Shown here piece after piece: positions 1 to 6,202 of a stretch of DNA of 6,669 bases. Both the position numbers and the translations under genes were made by a program. The notes beneath the pieces were generated by a model that saw only the letters and a list, made by a program, of their open reading frames with translations, ran no database searches and had not been told where the DNA came from. Source of the DNA: an uncultured Collinsella sp. (lineage in GTDB: Bacteria > Actinomycetota > Coriobacteriia > Coriobacteriales > Coriobacteriaceae); the NCBI GenBank assembly GCA_905208975.1, contig CAJLRE010000081.1, positions 1 through 6,669 on the forward strand. The letters run 5' to 3'. Positions within the stretch are counted from its first letter, which is position 1, and every line of letters begins with the position of its first letter.

Positions 1-1628
1 ACGCGCTCGCCCCAGCCGCCGTCCAAGATACCGTCCTCGAGGGTGACGACAACGCGATGCTCGGCGACAAGGCTGTCGAGGAACTCGCGGTCGAGCTCGG
101 TTGCAAAGCGCGGGTTGACGAGCGTGGCCTCGATGCCGTACTCGGCAGTCAGACGGTTTGCCACGCGCTCGCCCAGCTCAAAGAAATCGCCAAGCGCGAG
201 CACGGCCACGTCGCGACCCTGGCACACCACGTTGTAACGAACGGCGCCGTAATCGGCGTCCTCGGCAGGCGCAAGATCGGGGCGGCTTACCAAGCCAATG
301 CCCGGCACGCGAATCGCCACGGGATGCTCGCGGTGGTCGAGCGACCAGCTCAGCATGGATAGGTATTCCTCCATGCAGGAAGGCGCCAGGTAACGCATAT
401 TGGGGAGAGCGCCCAGCATAGAAATATCAAAGAACGAAAGATGCGTCTCGGATGTGGTGCCAAAGATCGATGCGCCAAACACCAGGATGGTTGCGGGGAC
501 ATCGTTGAGGCACAGGTCGTGCCACAGCTCGTCGTAGGCGCGCTGCAAAAACGTGCCGTACACACCAAAGACTGGCTTGGCACCCGAGCGCGCAAGCGCG
601 GTGGCAAAGGTCACGGCGTGCTCCTCGGCAATGCCCACATCGACGAACTGTTTGCCGGCGGCGGCGCGAAGCTCGGGTGTAAAGCCCATGATGTAGGGCG
701 TGGCGGCCGTGATGCCCACGACCTGCGGATCGTGCTCGATGGCGGCGCTGAGCGCCTCGCCCGTAATGTCGGCATAGGTGCGCGGCGCAGGCTCGCTCGG
801 ATGGCCCGGGCAGAGCTTGCGCCCAGTCGCCATGTCAAACGGACCCACATGATGCCAGCGCTCGGGGTCGCTCTGGGCTGGCTCAAAGCCCTTGCCCTTT
901 GCGGTGGAGACGTGCAGCACGATGGGATGATCGATATCGCGCAGCTCCTGCAGCGTGTCGACCAGGGCCAACACATCGTTGCCGGTGTCCAGATAGCAGT
1001 AGTCGAGCCCCATCGCGCGGAAAACGTTGCGCTCACAGGTGCCGTTGCTGGCGCGTAGCTCGGCCAGATTGCGATACAGGCCACCGTGGTTTTCGGCGAT
1101 GGACTGGTCGTTATCGTTGACGATGATGATCAGGTTGCTGTCGAGCTCGGCGGCATTGTTAAAGCCCTCAAACGCCAGACCGCCCGAAAGCGAACCGTCG
1201 CCAATGATGGTGATGACGTTGTACGCATCGCCCGCCAGGTCACGAGCGTGCGCCAAGCCGCAGCCCAGGCTCACCGACGTGGAGGTGTGGCCCATGGCGA
1301 ACAGGTCGTGCTCGGACTCGTCAGGATTGGCAAAACCAGAGGCCTCGCCGTAGCGTGCCGGGTCGATATAAGTGTACGCGCGCCCAGTCAGCGCCTTGTG
1401 GGCGTAGGTCTGGTGCGAAACATCAAAGACAATCTTGTCGATGGGGGAGTTAAACACGCGATGGAGCGCAACCGTAAGCTCAACGACGCCCAGGTTGGGG
1501 GCAACGTGCCCGCCGACGGCGGCGGAGCTTTCGAGGATGGCGTGGCGGATCTCGCCGCAGAGCAGCGGAAGCTCGGCGCGATCGAGAGCCTTGACGTCCT
1601 CGGGCGTTGTCGTTTGCGTAAGCAGCAT
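1..1628 (-). CDS. dxs: Dxs-like thiamine diphosphate enzyme (1-deoxy-D-xylulose-5-phosphate synthase family), C-terminus cut by window edge
   Basis: 542 codons are visible, with no stop before base 1. Canonical Dxs joins pyruvate and glyceraldehyde 3-phosphate to make DXP for isoprenoid, thiamine and pyridoxal synthesis in the cytosol. Seen here: His41 in GGHVAPNLG, the Mg/thiamine diphosphate motif GDGSLSGG (143-150) with NDND (171-174), EGKG-like AKGKGFEPA (243-251), the catalytic Glu335 in IAEEHAVT, and YGTFLQRAYD (357-366). The start is firm: an in-frame TAA lies 9 bases upstream of the ATG, and GGAG sits about 12 bases before it. Oddities: the segment after SIAEN is about 32 residues shorter than in E. 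coli Dxs, and the E. coli Arg420, Asp427 and Arg478 positions read Gly385, Thr392 and Gly443. It therefore resembles a short Dxs-like subfamily of Gram-positives (about 580 residues from memory). Family membership is sure; DXP synthase activity is not. Roughly 40 residues are missing at the C-terminus. Confidence 0.9.
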   Translation of the reverse strand, partial: MLLTQTTTPEDVKALDRAELPLLCGEIRHAILESSAAVGGHVAPNLGVVELTVALHRVFNSPIDKIVFDVSHQTYAHKALTGRAYTYIDPARYGEASGFANPDESEHDLFAMGHTSTSVSLGCGLAHARDLAGDAYNVITIIGDGSLSGGLAFEGFNNAAELDSNLIIIVNDNDQSIAENHGGLYRNLAELRASNGTCERNVFRAMGLDYCYLDTGNDVLALVDTLQELRDIDHPIVLHVSTAKGKGFEPAQSDPERWHHVGPFDMATGRKLCPGHPSEPAPRTYADITGEALSAAIEHDPQVVGITAATPYIMGFTPELRAAAGKQFVDVGIAEEHAVTFATALARSGAKPVFGVYGTFLQRAYDELWHDLCLNDVPATILVFGASIFGTTSETHLSFFDISMLGALPNMRYLAPSCMEEYLSMLSWSLDHREHPVAIRVPGIGLVSRPDLAPAEDADYGAVRYNVVCQGRDVAVLALGDFFELGERVANRLTAEYGIEATLVNPRFATELDREFLDSLVAEHRVVVTLEDGILDGGWGER

Positions 1629-1752
1629 CGTTGTGGGTTACTCCATGCGAATCGTGCGCCGGCACTCCCTCGGCCGGCACAATTGCACAAGACAGTCTCG
1701 CACATTTTGGCGTTTGATATGTGACGGCGGCGCGGTAATTCGCCAACTGGTG

Positions 1753-1770
1753 GGGCAAAACGTTTTGTCC
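1753..1770. promoter_or_regulatory. Palindromic operator candidate in the dxs/HD divergent spacer
   Basis: A perfect 12-bp palindrome, CAAAACGTTTTG (1756-1767), extends to 18 bp with one mismatch (GGG before, TCC after). It sits in the 228-bp spacer between the two divergent genes, 86 bp upstream of the HD-gene start and 125 bp upstream of the dxs-like start. The shape suits a dimeric helix-turn-helix regulator, and the AACGTT centre recalls LacI-type sites. No regulator is identified. Elsewhere in the spacer GCCGGCAC occurs twice, 15 bp apart (1658-1665 and 1673-1680). I found no convincing -35/-10 pair for either gene. Confidence 0.4.
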
Positions 1771-1856
1771 GATGCCATACTGGTAAATTCGATGATGATT
1801 TTATTCATTGCGCGCAGGCCGCGGCTTGCCGCCGAGCGCCGCCGGAAGGAGGCCGC

Positions 1857-2414
1857 ATGTCCGATACCGTTCGTGCCGAGAAAATCGCGCGCGAGGTCGA
1901 CGATGCCGCCCGTCAGCTTGCCCAGGCGGGCCGCTTGGACCTGATGCATGAGTTTATCCAACATGGCGATGTGACGGTCTATACGCATGTGACCTCGGTA
2001 GCGCGGGCAAGTCTGTCCTTTGCCGAGCGCCTGGGCCGCGTCGGTATCTCCGTCGACCGCTTATCGCTGCTGCGCGGGGCCCTGCTGCACGATTACTTTC
2101 TCTATGACTGGCACGATCCCGACCCAAGCCATCGACTGCATGGCTTTCGTCACCCGTTTTTTGCCTTGGCGCGTGCGGAGGAAGATTTTGAGCTGACGCC
2201 GCGCGAGCGGAATATTATCGTACGGCATATGTTTCCGCTGGTACCGGTGCCGCCGACGTGTCGTGAGGCATGGATTGTGTGCCTGGCGGATAAATGGTGC
2301 GCGCTGCGCGAGACGATTGCCGGCCGTCTGCCGCGCAAAGGCGGCGCGAACGATTTGAACGAGGGCCCGAGCGACGGCTCGAGCAAAGAATCGAACGAAA
2401 AGAGGAGTGGGTAG
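1857..2414 (+). CDS. HD-domain phosphohydrolase, function unknown
   Basis: A 185-residue soluble protein. It shows the HD-superfamily metal ligands in order: His44 (VYTHVTSVA), His78-Asp79 (LLHDYFLYDWHD), His99 (HGFRHP), His124 (VRHMFPL) and Asp145 (LADKW). HD proteins of this size hydrolyse phosphate esters or nucleotides with divalent metal ions; the substrate cannot be read from sequence. Residues 1-155 are the domain. The last 30 or so (from LPRKGG) are a polar, Gly/Ser/Asp/Glu-rich tail with no predicted fold. Start choice: AAGGAGG lies four bases before this ATG, a near-perfect ribosome binding site. The next gene starts 3 bp after the stop, so the two are almost certainly one operon, and a link between the hydrolase and that membrane protein is inferred. 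The fold is confident; the reaction is unknown. Confidence 0.88.
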   Translation: MSDTVRAEKIAREVDDAARQLAQAGRLDLMHEFIQHGDVTVYTHVTSVARASLSFAERLGRVGISVDRLSLLRGALLHDYFLYDWHDPDPSHRLHGFRHPFFALARAEEDFELTPRERNIIVRHMFPLVPVPPTCREAWIVCLADKWCALRETIAGRLPRKGGANDLNEGPSDGSSKESNEKRSG

Positions 2415-2417
2415 ACG

Positions 2418-3437
2418 GTGGGAACCGCGATCGGCATGGCATTTGACGGCGCGACGCTTGCCGCCTGTCCGCTCTCGGCGCTGGTACTCTCGTTTGCCTT
2501 CTACGGTTTTTGCGGCTGGGTATGGGAGTCGACAGTCTGCGCCATGCTCAACCACGGATGCTTTGCCAACAGCGGCTTTTTGCTAGGGCCGTGTTGTCCC
2601 ATCTACGGTGCGGGCGGCATTGCGTGCTGGTTGCTGCTGCATGGAATCCCAGACGCCTCGAGCCAGTTTGTCGCTGCCGCGCTCGTATGCAGCGTGATCG
2701 AATATAGCGTGGGCGTGCTGTTGGAAAAAACGACGGGTGCCCGGTTTTGGGATTACTCGCATCTGCCGTTTAACCTGCACGGACGCATCTGCCTGTACTG
2801 GGCCTGCGCGTTTGGCCTGGGTGCACTGTGCATTTGCCGTTTAGTGGAGCCGGCATTGCTGGGGCTGCTTGGCCATCTGCCGGTGCTGATTGTGCGGCTG
2901 TCCGCCTTTATCGTCGCGGTCGCGATGATGGTCGACGCGGTGTGCTCGTTGGCGAGCTGGCGGCGTCTGTCTGATCAGCTGGAGCGCGTCCGGGCCGACC
3001 TTGCCGACCGCATCAATGAGTCGCTTGCCGATGCCTCGGACTCAATGCTCGAACGTATTCCCGATTCTACGATTGACTCGGTGGCACAGACGCACATCCG
3101 TAGCCGTGCCGTTAACGCGTGGCTGGCCGAGCTGGGTGACGCCGCGCTCGATGCCCTGCGCGAGAAGGCTTCGATGCCGACGTTTATCTCGGATGGTGCT
3201 CGCGGCCTGGCGCTCGCTGCCCGCCGCGTTGCCGATGCCGCGCCGAGCATGCCGCGTCCGTCGCTCAGTCGTCGCCTTGCCGGCAAGCGCATGAGCCGTC
3301 CGGTGCCGAGTGTGTCGCTCAGCCGTCGTGACCTGCGCTTCTTTAACGCCTTCCCGCGTCTGCGCATCAATCGCTACGAGGGCGTCATCCGAGCTACCGA
3401 CCTCCGCGACCGAGCCCGCGAGCTGTTCCGGCGCTAG
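2418..3437 (+). CDS. Membrane protein of the CmpB / putative ABC transporter type IV permease family
   Basis: A 339-residue protein. About five hydrophobic segments fill the first half (roughly 19-39, 53-75, 84-104, 123-141 and 156-178). Family signatures are visible: GCFANSGFLLGPCCPIYGAGG (47-67, a glycine-rich loop entering a helix) and ARFWDYSHLPFNLHGRICL (108-126). These match my memory of the Pfam 'putative ABC-transporter type IV' family, common in Gram-positives and without a proven substrate. Residues 180-339 are cytoplasmic, charged and Arg-rich, probably helical (SDQLERVRADLADRINESL), and longer than the membrane core needs. The start is GTG with GAGGAG ten bases upstream; an internal ATG at 2436 has a weaker site and is the alternative. 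No ATP-binding partner is nearby, so an ABC transport role is doubtful. It is translationally linked to the HD gene 3 bp upstream. Confidence 0.82.
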   Translation: MGTAIGMAFDGATLAACPLSALVLSFAFYGFCGWVWESTVCAMLNHGCFANSGFLLGPCCPIYGAGGIACWLLLHGIPDASSQFVAAALVCSVIEYSVGVLLEKTTGARFWDYSHLPFNLHGRICLYWACAFGLGALCICRLVEPALLGLLGHLPVLIVRLSAFIVAVAMMVDAVCSLASWRRLSDQLERVRADLADRINESLADASDSMLERIPDSTIDSVAQTHIRSRAVNAWLAELGDAALDALREKASMPTFISDGARGLALAARRVADAAPSMPRPSLSRRLAGKRMSRPVPSVSLSRRDLRFFNAFPRLRINRYEGVIRATDLRDRARELFRR

Positions 3438-3473
3438 CCAGAGTGGAGCCAAGCGCGCCCTTCTCGTTCGCAC

Positions 3474-3531
3474 GTTTCCCGTTCGTTTCGCGCCCGTTGC
3501 CGTGCCGTTTCCAAGATTGCGGCACCGTTTC
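3474..3531. promoter_or_regulatory. Phased GTTTC array upstream of amtB (GlnR-like operator candidate)
   Basis: On the plus strand the pentamers GTTTC, GTTTC, GTTGC and GTTTC begin at 3474, 3485, 3496 and 3507, exactly 11 bp apart. After a 9-bp step a second pair, ATTGC (3516) and GTTTC (3527), is again 11 bp apart. On the minus strand the first four read GAAAC-n6-GCAAC-n6-GAAAC-n6-GAAAC. This resembles the actinobacterial GlnR box (GTnAC-n6-GAAAC), bound by an OmpR-type nitrogen regulator known to control amtB. The centre lies about 130 bp before the amtB start, within a 198-bp spacer that otherwise holds no gene. The periodicity is seen directly; the regulator identity is inferred, and no regulator gene is in the window. 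Confidence 0.5.
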
Positions 3532-3623
3532 CATTCGACAACGCAGCGTTTAACAACGCCGTATCTGGTCTACACCAGTTGGCCCTCGGCCGCATCATGA
3601 GCGCCGACAACGTTCATGCGACC

Positions 3624-3632
3624 AAGGGGGAG
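3624..3632 (+). promoter_or_regulatory. Ribosome binding site that fixes the amtB start
   Basis: AAGGGGGAG ends three bases before the ATG at 3636; counted from its AAGGGG core the gap is six. The reading frame is open further upstream, with in-frame ATGs at 3579 and 3597, but neither has a comparable site. The extra residues (MALGRIMSADNVHATKGER) look like leader rather than protein, so 3636 is preferred. Confidence 0.7.
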
Positions 3633-3635
3633 CGA

Positions 3636-4913
3636 ATGTACGATACGGGATCGACAACGTTTATGCTCATCTGCACCATGCTCGTGTTTTTAATGACACC
3701 GGGTCTGGCGTTTTTCTATGGTGGCCTGTCCAGGCGCAAAAATGTCATCAACACCATGCTTATGTGCTTTGGCGCCATTGGCCTGGTTGGTGTGCTGTGG
3801 ATTGTTGCCGGCTGGTCGCTGGCCTACGGTGGCGACGGTTCTAACCCGTTTATTGGCGGCTTTGACCAGCTGCTGTGCCTGCCGGTGCTCAACCAGGTGC
3901 TGCAGGCGGCCGAGGCCAATGCTGCGGATGGTGCCGTCTACCCTCAGATCATCAACATCGCCTTCCAGATGGCGTTTGCCATGATCACCGCCGCTATCGT
4001 TACGGGCAGTCTGGCAGGCCGCGTTAAGTTTGGTGCCATGACGGCCTTCCTGGGCATTTGGCTGCTCGTGGTCTATGCGCCGCTCGCCCACATGGTTTGG
4101 GGCGGCGATGGTTCCTTTATCGGCGACATCATCGGCGCGCTCGACTTTGCCGGCGGCGACGTGGTACACATTTCGTCCGGTCTCACGGGCCTGATTCTCT
4201 GCTTAATGCTCGGCCGTCGTCGCGGCTTTGGCATGATGAGCTACCGTCCGCATAACGTGCCGTTTGTGGCGCTGGGCGCCGGCCTGCTTTGGTTTGGCTG
4301 GTTTGGCTTTAACGGCGGCAGCGAGTTTAAGGCCGACGCCGTGGCGGCGCTCGCCATCCTCAACACCGTGACGGCCAGCGCGGCGGGCATGGTCTCGTGG
4401 CTTGCCGTCGAGCGCGTGCACACCGGTCGCCCCACGCTGGTGGGTGCCAGCACCGGTCTGGTTGCGGGCCTTGTGGTGGTCACGCCGGGTACGGGCTTTG
4501 TCGAGCCGTGGGCAGCGCTGGTCATGGGCCTGATCGTCTCTCCCGTGTGCTACCTGGCCATCAGCCATCTTAAGACCAAGTTCGGCTACGACGACGCGCT
4601 CGATGCGTTCGGTTGCCACGGTATCGGCGGCATCTTGGGCGGTGTGCTCACGGGCCTGTTCTGCGTGCCGGAACTCTCGTGGACCGGTAAGGGCGGCCTG
4701 TTCTATACGGGCGACATGTCGCTGCTCATCTCACAGATCCTGGGCATTGTGGTGACGGTCGTTATCGTGCTGGTGCTCGACTTGGTGATCGCCGCGGTGG
4801 TCAAGGCGCTGTTCCACGGCAGCCTGCGCGTGGACGAGGCCGACGAGGCGCTGGGCCTGGACGCGAGTCAGCACGGCGAGAGCGCATATCCTTCTTTCTC
4901 CGGACTCGATTAG
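3636..4913 (+). CDS. amtB: Ammonium channel/transporter AmtB
   Basis: A 425-residue inner-membrane protein of normal length for the Amt/MEP/Rh family, with about 11 hydrophobic helices. It conducts ammonium into the cell. Pore residues known from E. coli AmtB can be placed: outer gate Phe114 (equivalent of F107) and Phe225 (F215), Trp155 (W148) and Ser229 (S219) at the recruitment site, Asp170 (D160) in GALDFAGGDVVHI, and the twin pore histidines His178 and His328. The cytoplasmic tail ends in a version of the conserved GLDxxxHGExAY motif (407-417), the region that contacts the PII protein. It starts with MYDTGSTTF and shows no cleavable signal peptide. The PII gene follows 212 bp downstream, the classic amtB-glnK order, but the long repeat-filled gap allows separate transcription. 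All functional residues are intact. Expression is probably nitrogen-controlled through the array at 3474-3531 (inference). Confidence 0.96.
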   Translation: MYDTGSTTFMLICTMLVFLMTPGLAFFYGGLSRRKNVINTMLMCFGAIGLVGVLWIVAGWSLAYGGDGSNPFIGGFDQLLCLPVLNQVLQAAEANAADGAVYPQIINIAFQMAFAMITAAIVTGSLAGRVKFGAMTAFLGIWLLVVYAPLAHMVWGGDGSFIGDIIGALDFAGGDVVHISSGLTGLILCLMLGRRRGFGMMSYRPHNVPFVALGAGLLWFGWFGFNGGSEFKADAVAALAILNTVTASAAGMVSWLAVERVHTGRPTLVGASTGLVAGLVVVTPGTGFVEPWAALVMGLIVSPVCYLAISHLKTKFGYDDALDAFGCHGIGGILGGVLTGLFCVPELSWTGKGGLFYTGDMSLLISQILGIVVTVVIVLVLDLVIAAVVKALFHGSLRVDEADEALGLDASQHGESAYPSFSGLD

Positions 4914-4921
4914 CAGCTTCC

Positions 4922-5006
4922 CCAAGCACCGCACCTTGCCGTTCAATCGTCGCTCACGTACTTAAGTACGCTTCGCTCCTCTTTCACGGCAATCTGCGGC
5001 ACTTGG
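4922..5006. repeat. Long imperfect inverted repeat with nested palindrome after amtB
   Basis: Arms 4922-4942 and 4986-5006 are inverted copies matching at 17 of 21 positions (CCAAG, CCGCA and TTGCCGT blocks are exact). Between them lies a perfect 14-bp palindrome, CGTACTTAAGTACG (4957-4970). The unit begins nine bases after the amtB stop. It could act as an amtB 3' hairpin or terminator, though no T-run follows, or be a copy of a dispersed intergenic repeat. The structure is seen directly; its role is not known. Confidence 0.6.
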
Positions 5007-5074
5007 TAAACCTGCTAAGACCAGTCAGTTGAACTTATTGATCTCTGAGGTTGGTTTGCGGCACCTGGAAAACC
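4995..5074 (+). repeat. Two direct 18-bp repeats upstream of the PII gene
   Basis: TGCGGCACTTGGTAAACC (4995-5012) and TGCGGCACCTGGAAAACC (5057-5074) match at 16 of 18 positions, 62 bp apart. The first overlaps the right arm of the inverted repeat that follows amtB; a further, inverted and diverged copy of the TGCGGCACTTGG part is in its left arm. In the second copy GGCAC (5060-5064) pairs as an inverted repeat with GTGCC (5076-5080). They lie 52-131 bp before the PII start and may be regulator sites. No sigma-54 spacing (GG-n10-GC) or good sigma-70 pair was found. Confidence 0.5.
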
Positions 5075-5125
5075 CGTGCCATGTGAAGGACAATTCATTT
5101 CTTTTATTGAAGAGAGGAATTCACT

Positions 5126-5464
5126 ATGAAGAAAATTACGGCTATCGTGCGCCAGGAGAAGCTTGAGGTTCTTAAAGACGCGCTGTTTGCTGCTGATGTT
5201 CGCGGCATGACCATCAACCAGGTGCAGGGCTGCGGCGCACAGCATGGCTGGAAGGAATACGTACGCGGCAACGAGTTGCTTGTCAACACGATCCCTAAGG
5301 TGCAGTTCACCCTTATCTGCGCCGACGAGCATGTCGACGGCATTGTCGAGATTATCTGCAACGCTGCTCGCACCGGTGCCGTTGGAGACGGCAAGATTTG
5401 GGTCGAGCCGGTCGAAGAAGTCATCCGCATTCGCACCGGCGAACACGGCCCGGCCGCGGTGTAG
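5126..5464 (+). CDS. glnK: PII nitrogen signal protein (GlnB/GlnK type), lacking Tyr51
   Basis: 112 residues, the exact family length, aligning to E. coli GlnB without gaps. PII trimers sense ATP/ADP and 2-oxoglutarate and bind targets through the T-loop. Ligand residues are present: Thr29, Gln39 (Mg and 2-oxoglutarate), Lys58, the GDGK motif (87-90), Arg101 and Arg103. The T-loop (37-55) is unusual: the modified tyrosine at position 51 is Leu, position 46 is Val and position 38 is Ala. Arg47, which in E. coli GlnK enters the AmtB pore, is kept. So AmtB gating is likely, but uridylylation or adenylylation at 51 is impossible. The ribosome site AGAGAGGA lies about seven bases before the ATG. 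The glnK symbol follows from the amtB neighbour; glnB would be equally defensible from the sequence alone. Confidence 0.94.
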   Translation: MKKITAIVRQEKLEVLKDALFAADVRGMTINQVQGCGAQHGWKEYVRGNELLVNTIPKVQFTLICADEHVDGIVEIICNAARTGAVGDGKIWVEPVEEVIRIRTGEHGPAAV

Positions 5465-5466
5465 AA

Positions 5467-5496
5467 TCGACCGTCTGCCATCCGCAACGTTAAAAT
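5467..5496 (+). promoter_or_regulatory. Predicted sigma-70-type promoter for the TetR gene
   Basis: A -35 like TCGACC (5467-5472, 4 of 6) and a -10 TAAAAT (5491-5496, 5 of 6) are separated by 18 bases. Transcription would begin near 5503, giving a leader of about 36 bases before the ATG at 5539. The -35 starts three bases after the PII stop codon. One arm of the inverted repeat described separately fills the spacer. Confidence 0.4.
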
Positions 5497-5531
5497 GCTG
5501 CAATGAGGCACAAGACTTGCGTTGCGGATGG
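5478..5531. repeat. Perfect 12-bp inverted repeat flanking the TetR leader
   Basis: CCATCCGCAACG (5478-5489) and CGTTGCGGATGG (5520-5531) are exact inverted copies, 30 bases apart, with equivalent ends 42 bp apart (about four helical turns). The left arm lies between the predicted -35 and -10; the right arm ends seven bases before the TetR start. In RNA reading through from the PII gene it could fold as a hairpin, but RNA starting near 5503 would lack the left arm, so an operator role at DNA level is favoured. There is no T-run, so it is not a typical terminator. Confidence 0.6.
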
Positions 5532-5538
5532 GCGGATT

Positions 5539-6201
5539 ATGGGTCGCAATAAATATCCCGAGGAGACGGTCGCGAAGATTCTCGACGCGGCACTGGAGCT
5601 ATTCTGCGCACAGGGTTATGAGGGGACGAGTATTCAAGATATCGTTGACCGTCTCGACGGCATGACCAAGGGCGCTGTCTATCATCACTTCAAGAGCAAA
5701 GAAGAGATTTTCAACGCCGCGTTTGATCGGGCGATGACTCCGATTGTTGAGCACCGCCGCTCGATGCTTGGCGTCGGCAATATGACCGGAGCCCAAAAGC
5801 TCAAGCGACTGTACGCTCCCGAGTCCGTTGTTCCACAAATTGAGCTATGGGCACGTATGCGTCCTGCAGCAGATCCGGTAAAAAGCTCGCGCCTACTGGC
5901 GATGCAGTACCAGGGCTCATTTGACGAGTCGGCCGATGGCTGTCTCTTGCCAGTGATCGAGGAGGGCATCGCCGACGGCTCCATTGCGTGCGAATGCCCG
6001 CGCGAAGCGGCGGAGGCCGTATCGTTGTTGGCGAATCTTTGGCTGCTGCCATTGTTCCGTCCGCTCGAGCCCAAGGAGCGAATGCTCGCTCGCGCACAAT
6101 GTCTGGCGCAGATGGCCGCTGCGGTGGGACTCGATTTGGGCGAGGAAGTGCTCCAGACAACGGCACGGATTTGGGGCGTATGGAACCGCGCTGGGTGGTA
6201 A
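5539..6201 (+). CDS. TetR-family transcriptional repressor
   Basis: 220 residues, normal for the family. The N-terminal DNA-binding domain is clear: helix 1 around YPEETVAKILDAALELFCAQG (6-26), helix 2 around TSIQDIVDRL (30-39), and recognition helix with the hallmark TKGAVYHHFKSKEEIF (43-58). Residues from about 65 on form the ligand-binding and dimer domain, which is divergent and gives no hint of the ligand. Start choice: MGRNKYPEET is a standard TetR beginning. An in-frame ATG at 5503 would add 12 residues (MRHKTC...), but it has no ribosome site and coincides with the predicted transcription start. The site before 5539 is weak (GGGCGG). It probably controls the MFS gene downstream through the two 21-bp palindromes that follow; this is inferred from position. 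Confidence 0.92.
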   Translation: MGRNKYPEETVAKILDAALELFCAQGYEGTSIQDIVDRLDGMTKGAVYHHFKSKEEIFNAAFDRAMTPIVEHRRSMLGVGNMTGAQKLKRLYAPESVVPQIELWARMRPAADPVKSSRLLAMQYQGSFDESADGCLLPVIEEGIADGSIACECPREAAEAVSLLANLWLLPLFRPLEPKERMLARAQCLAQMAAAVGLDLGEEVLQTTARIWGVWNRAGW

Positions 6202-6202
6202 T

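Noticed and set aside
441..1058. 205-codon open frame on the plus strand, with other long plus frames between 43 and 1724
   Set aside because: These lie antisense to the dxs-like gene, whose minus-strand protein shows clear family motifs throughout. The plus-strand translations show no recognisable domain and are by-products of high GC.
1681..1856. Sigma-70 promoters for the dxs-like gene and the HD gene
   Set aside because: Candidates such as TTGGCG (minus strand) and TAAATT (1784-1789) lack a partner element at 16-18 bp, so no promoter was listed.
3430..3459. GGCGC...GCGCC hairpin after the CmpB-family gene as a terminator
   Set aside because: The stem is five pairs with a 20-base loop and no T-run follows, so it is too weak to call.
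3565..3578. CTGGT-ctac-ACCAG inverted repeat before amtB
   Set aside because: A five-pair stem is expected by chance in a spacer of this size. It could be part of an operator, but nothing else supports it.
3579..3635. Upstream in-frame extension of amtB by 19 residues
   Set aside because: There is no ribosome site before 3579 or 3597, while the 3636 start has a strong one and gives the usual Amt N-terminus.
4995..5080. Sigma-54 promoter for the PII gene, suggested by GGCAC elements
   Set aside because: The -24/-12 pattern needs GG and GC ten bases apart; none of the GGCAC copies has a GC at that distance.
5503..5538. Upstream in-frame extension of the TetR protein by 12 residues
   Set aside because: The extra residues do not look like TetR sequence, no ribosome site precedes the ATG, and the predicted transcription start falls there. 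A leaderless start cannot be fully excluded.
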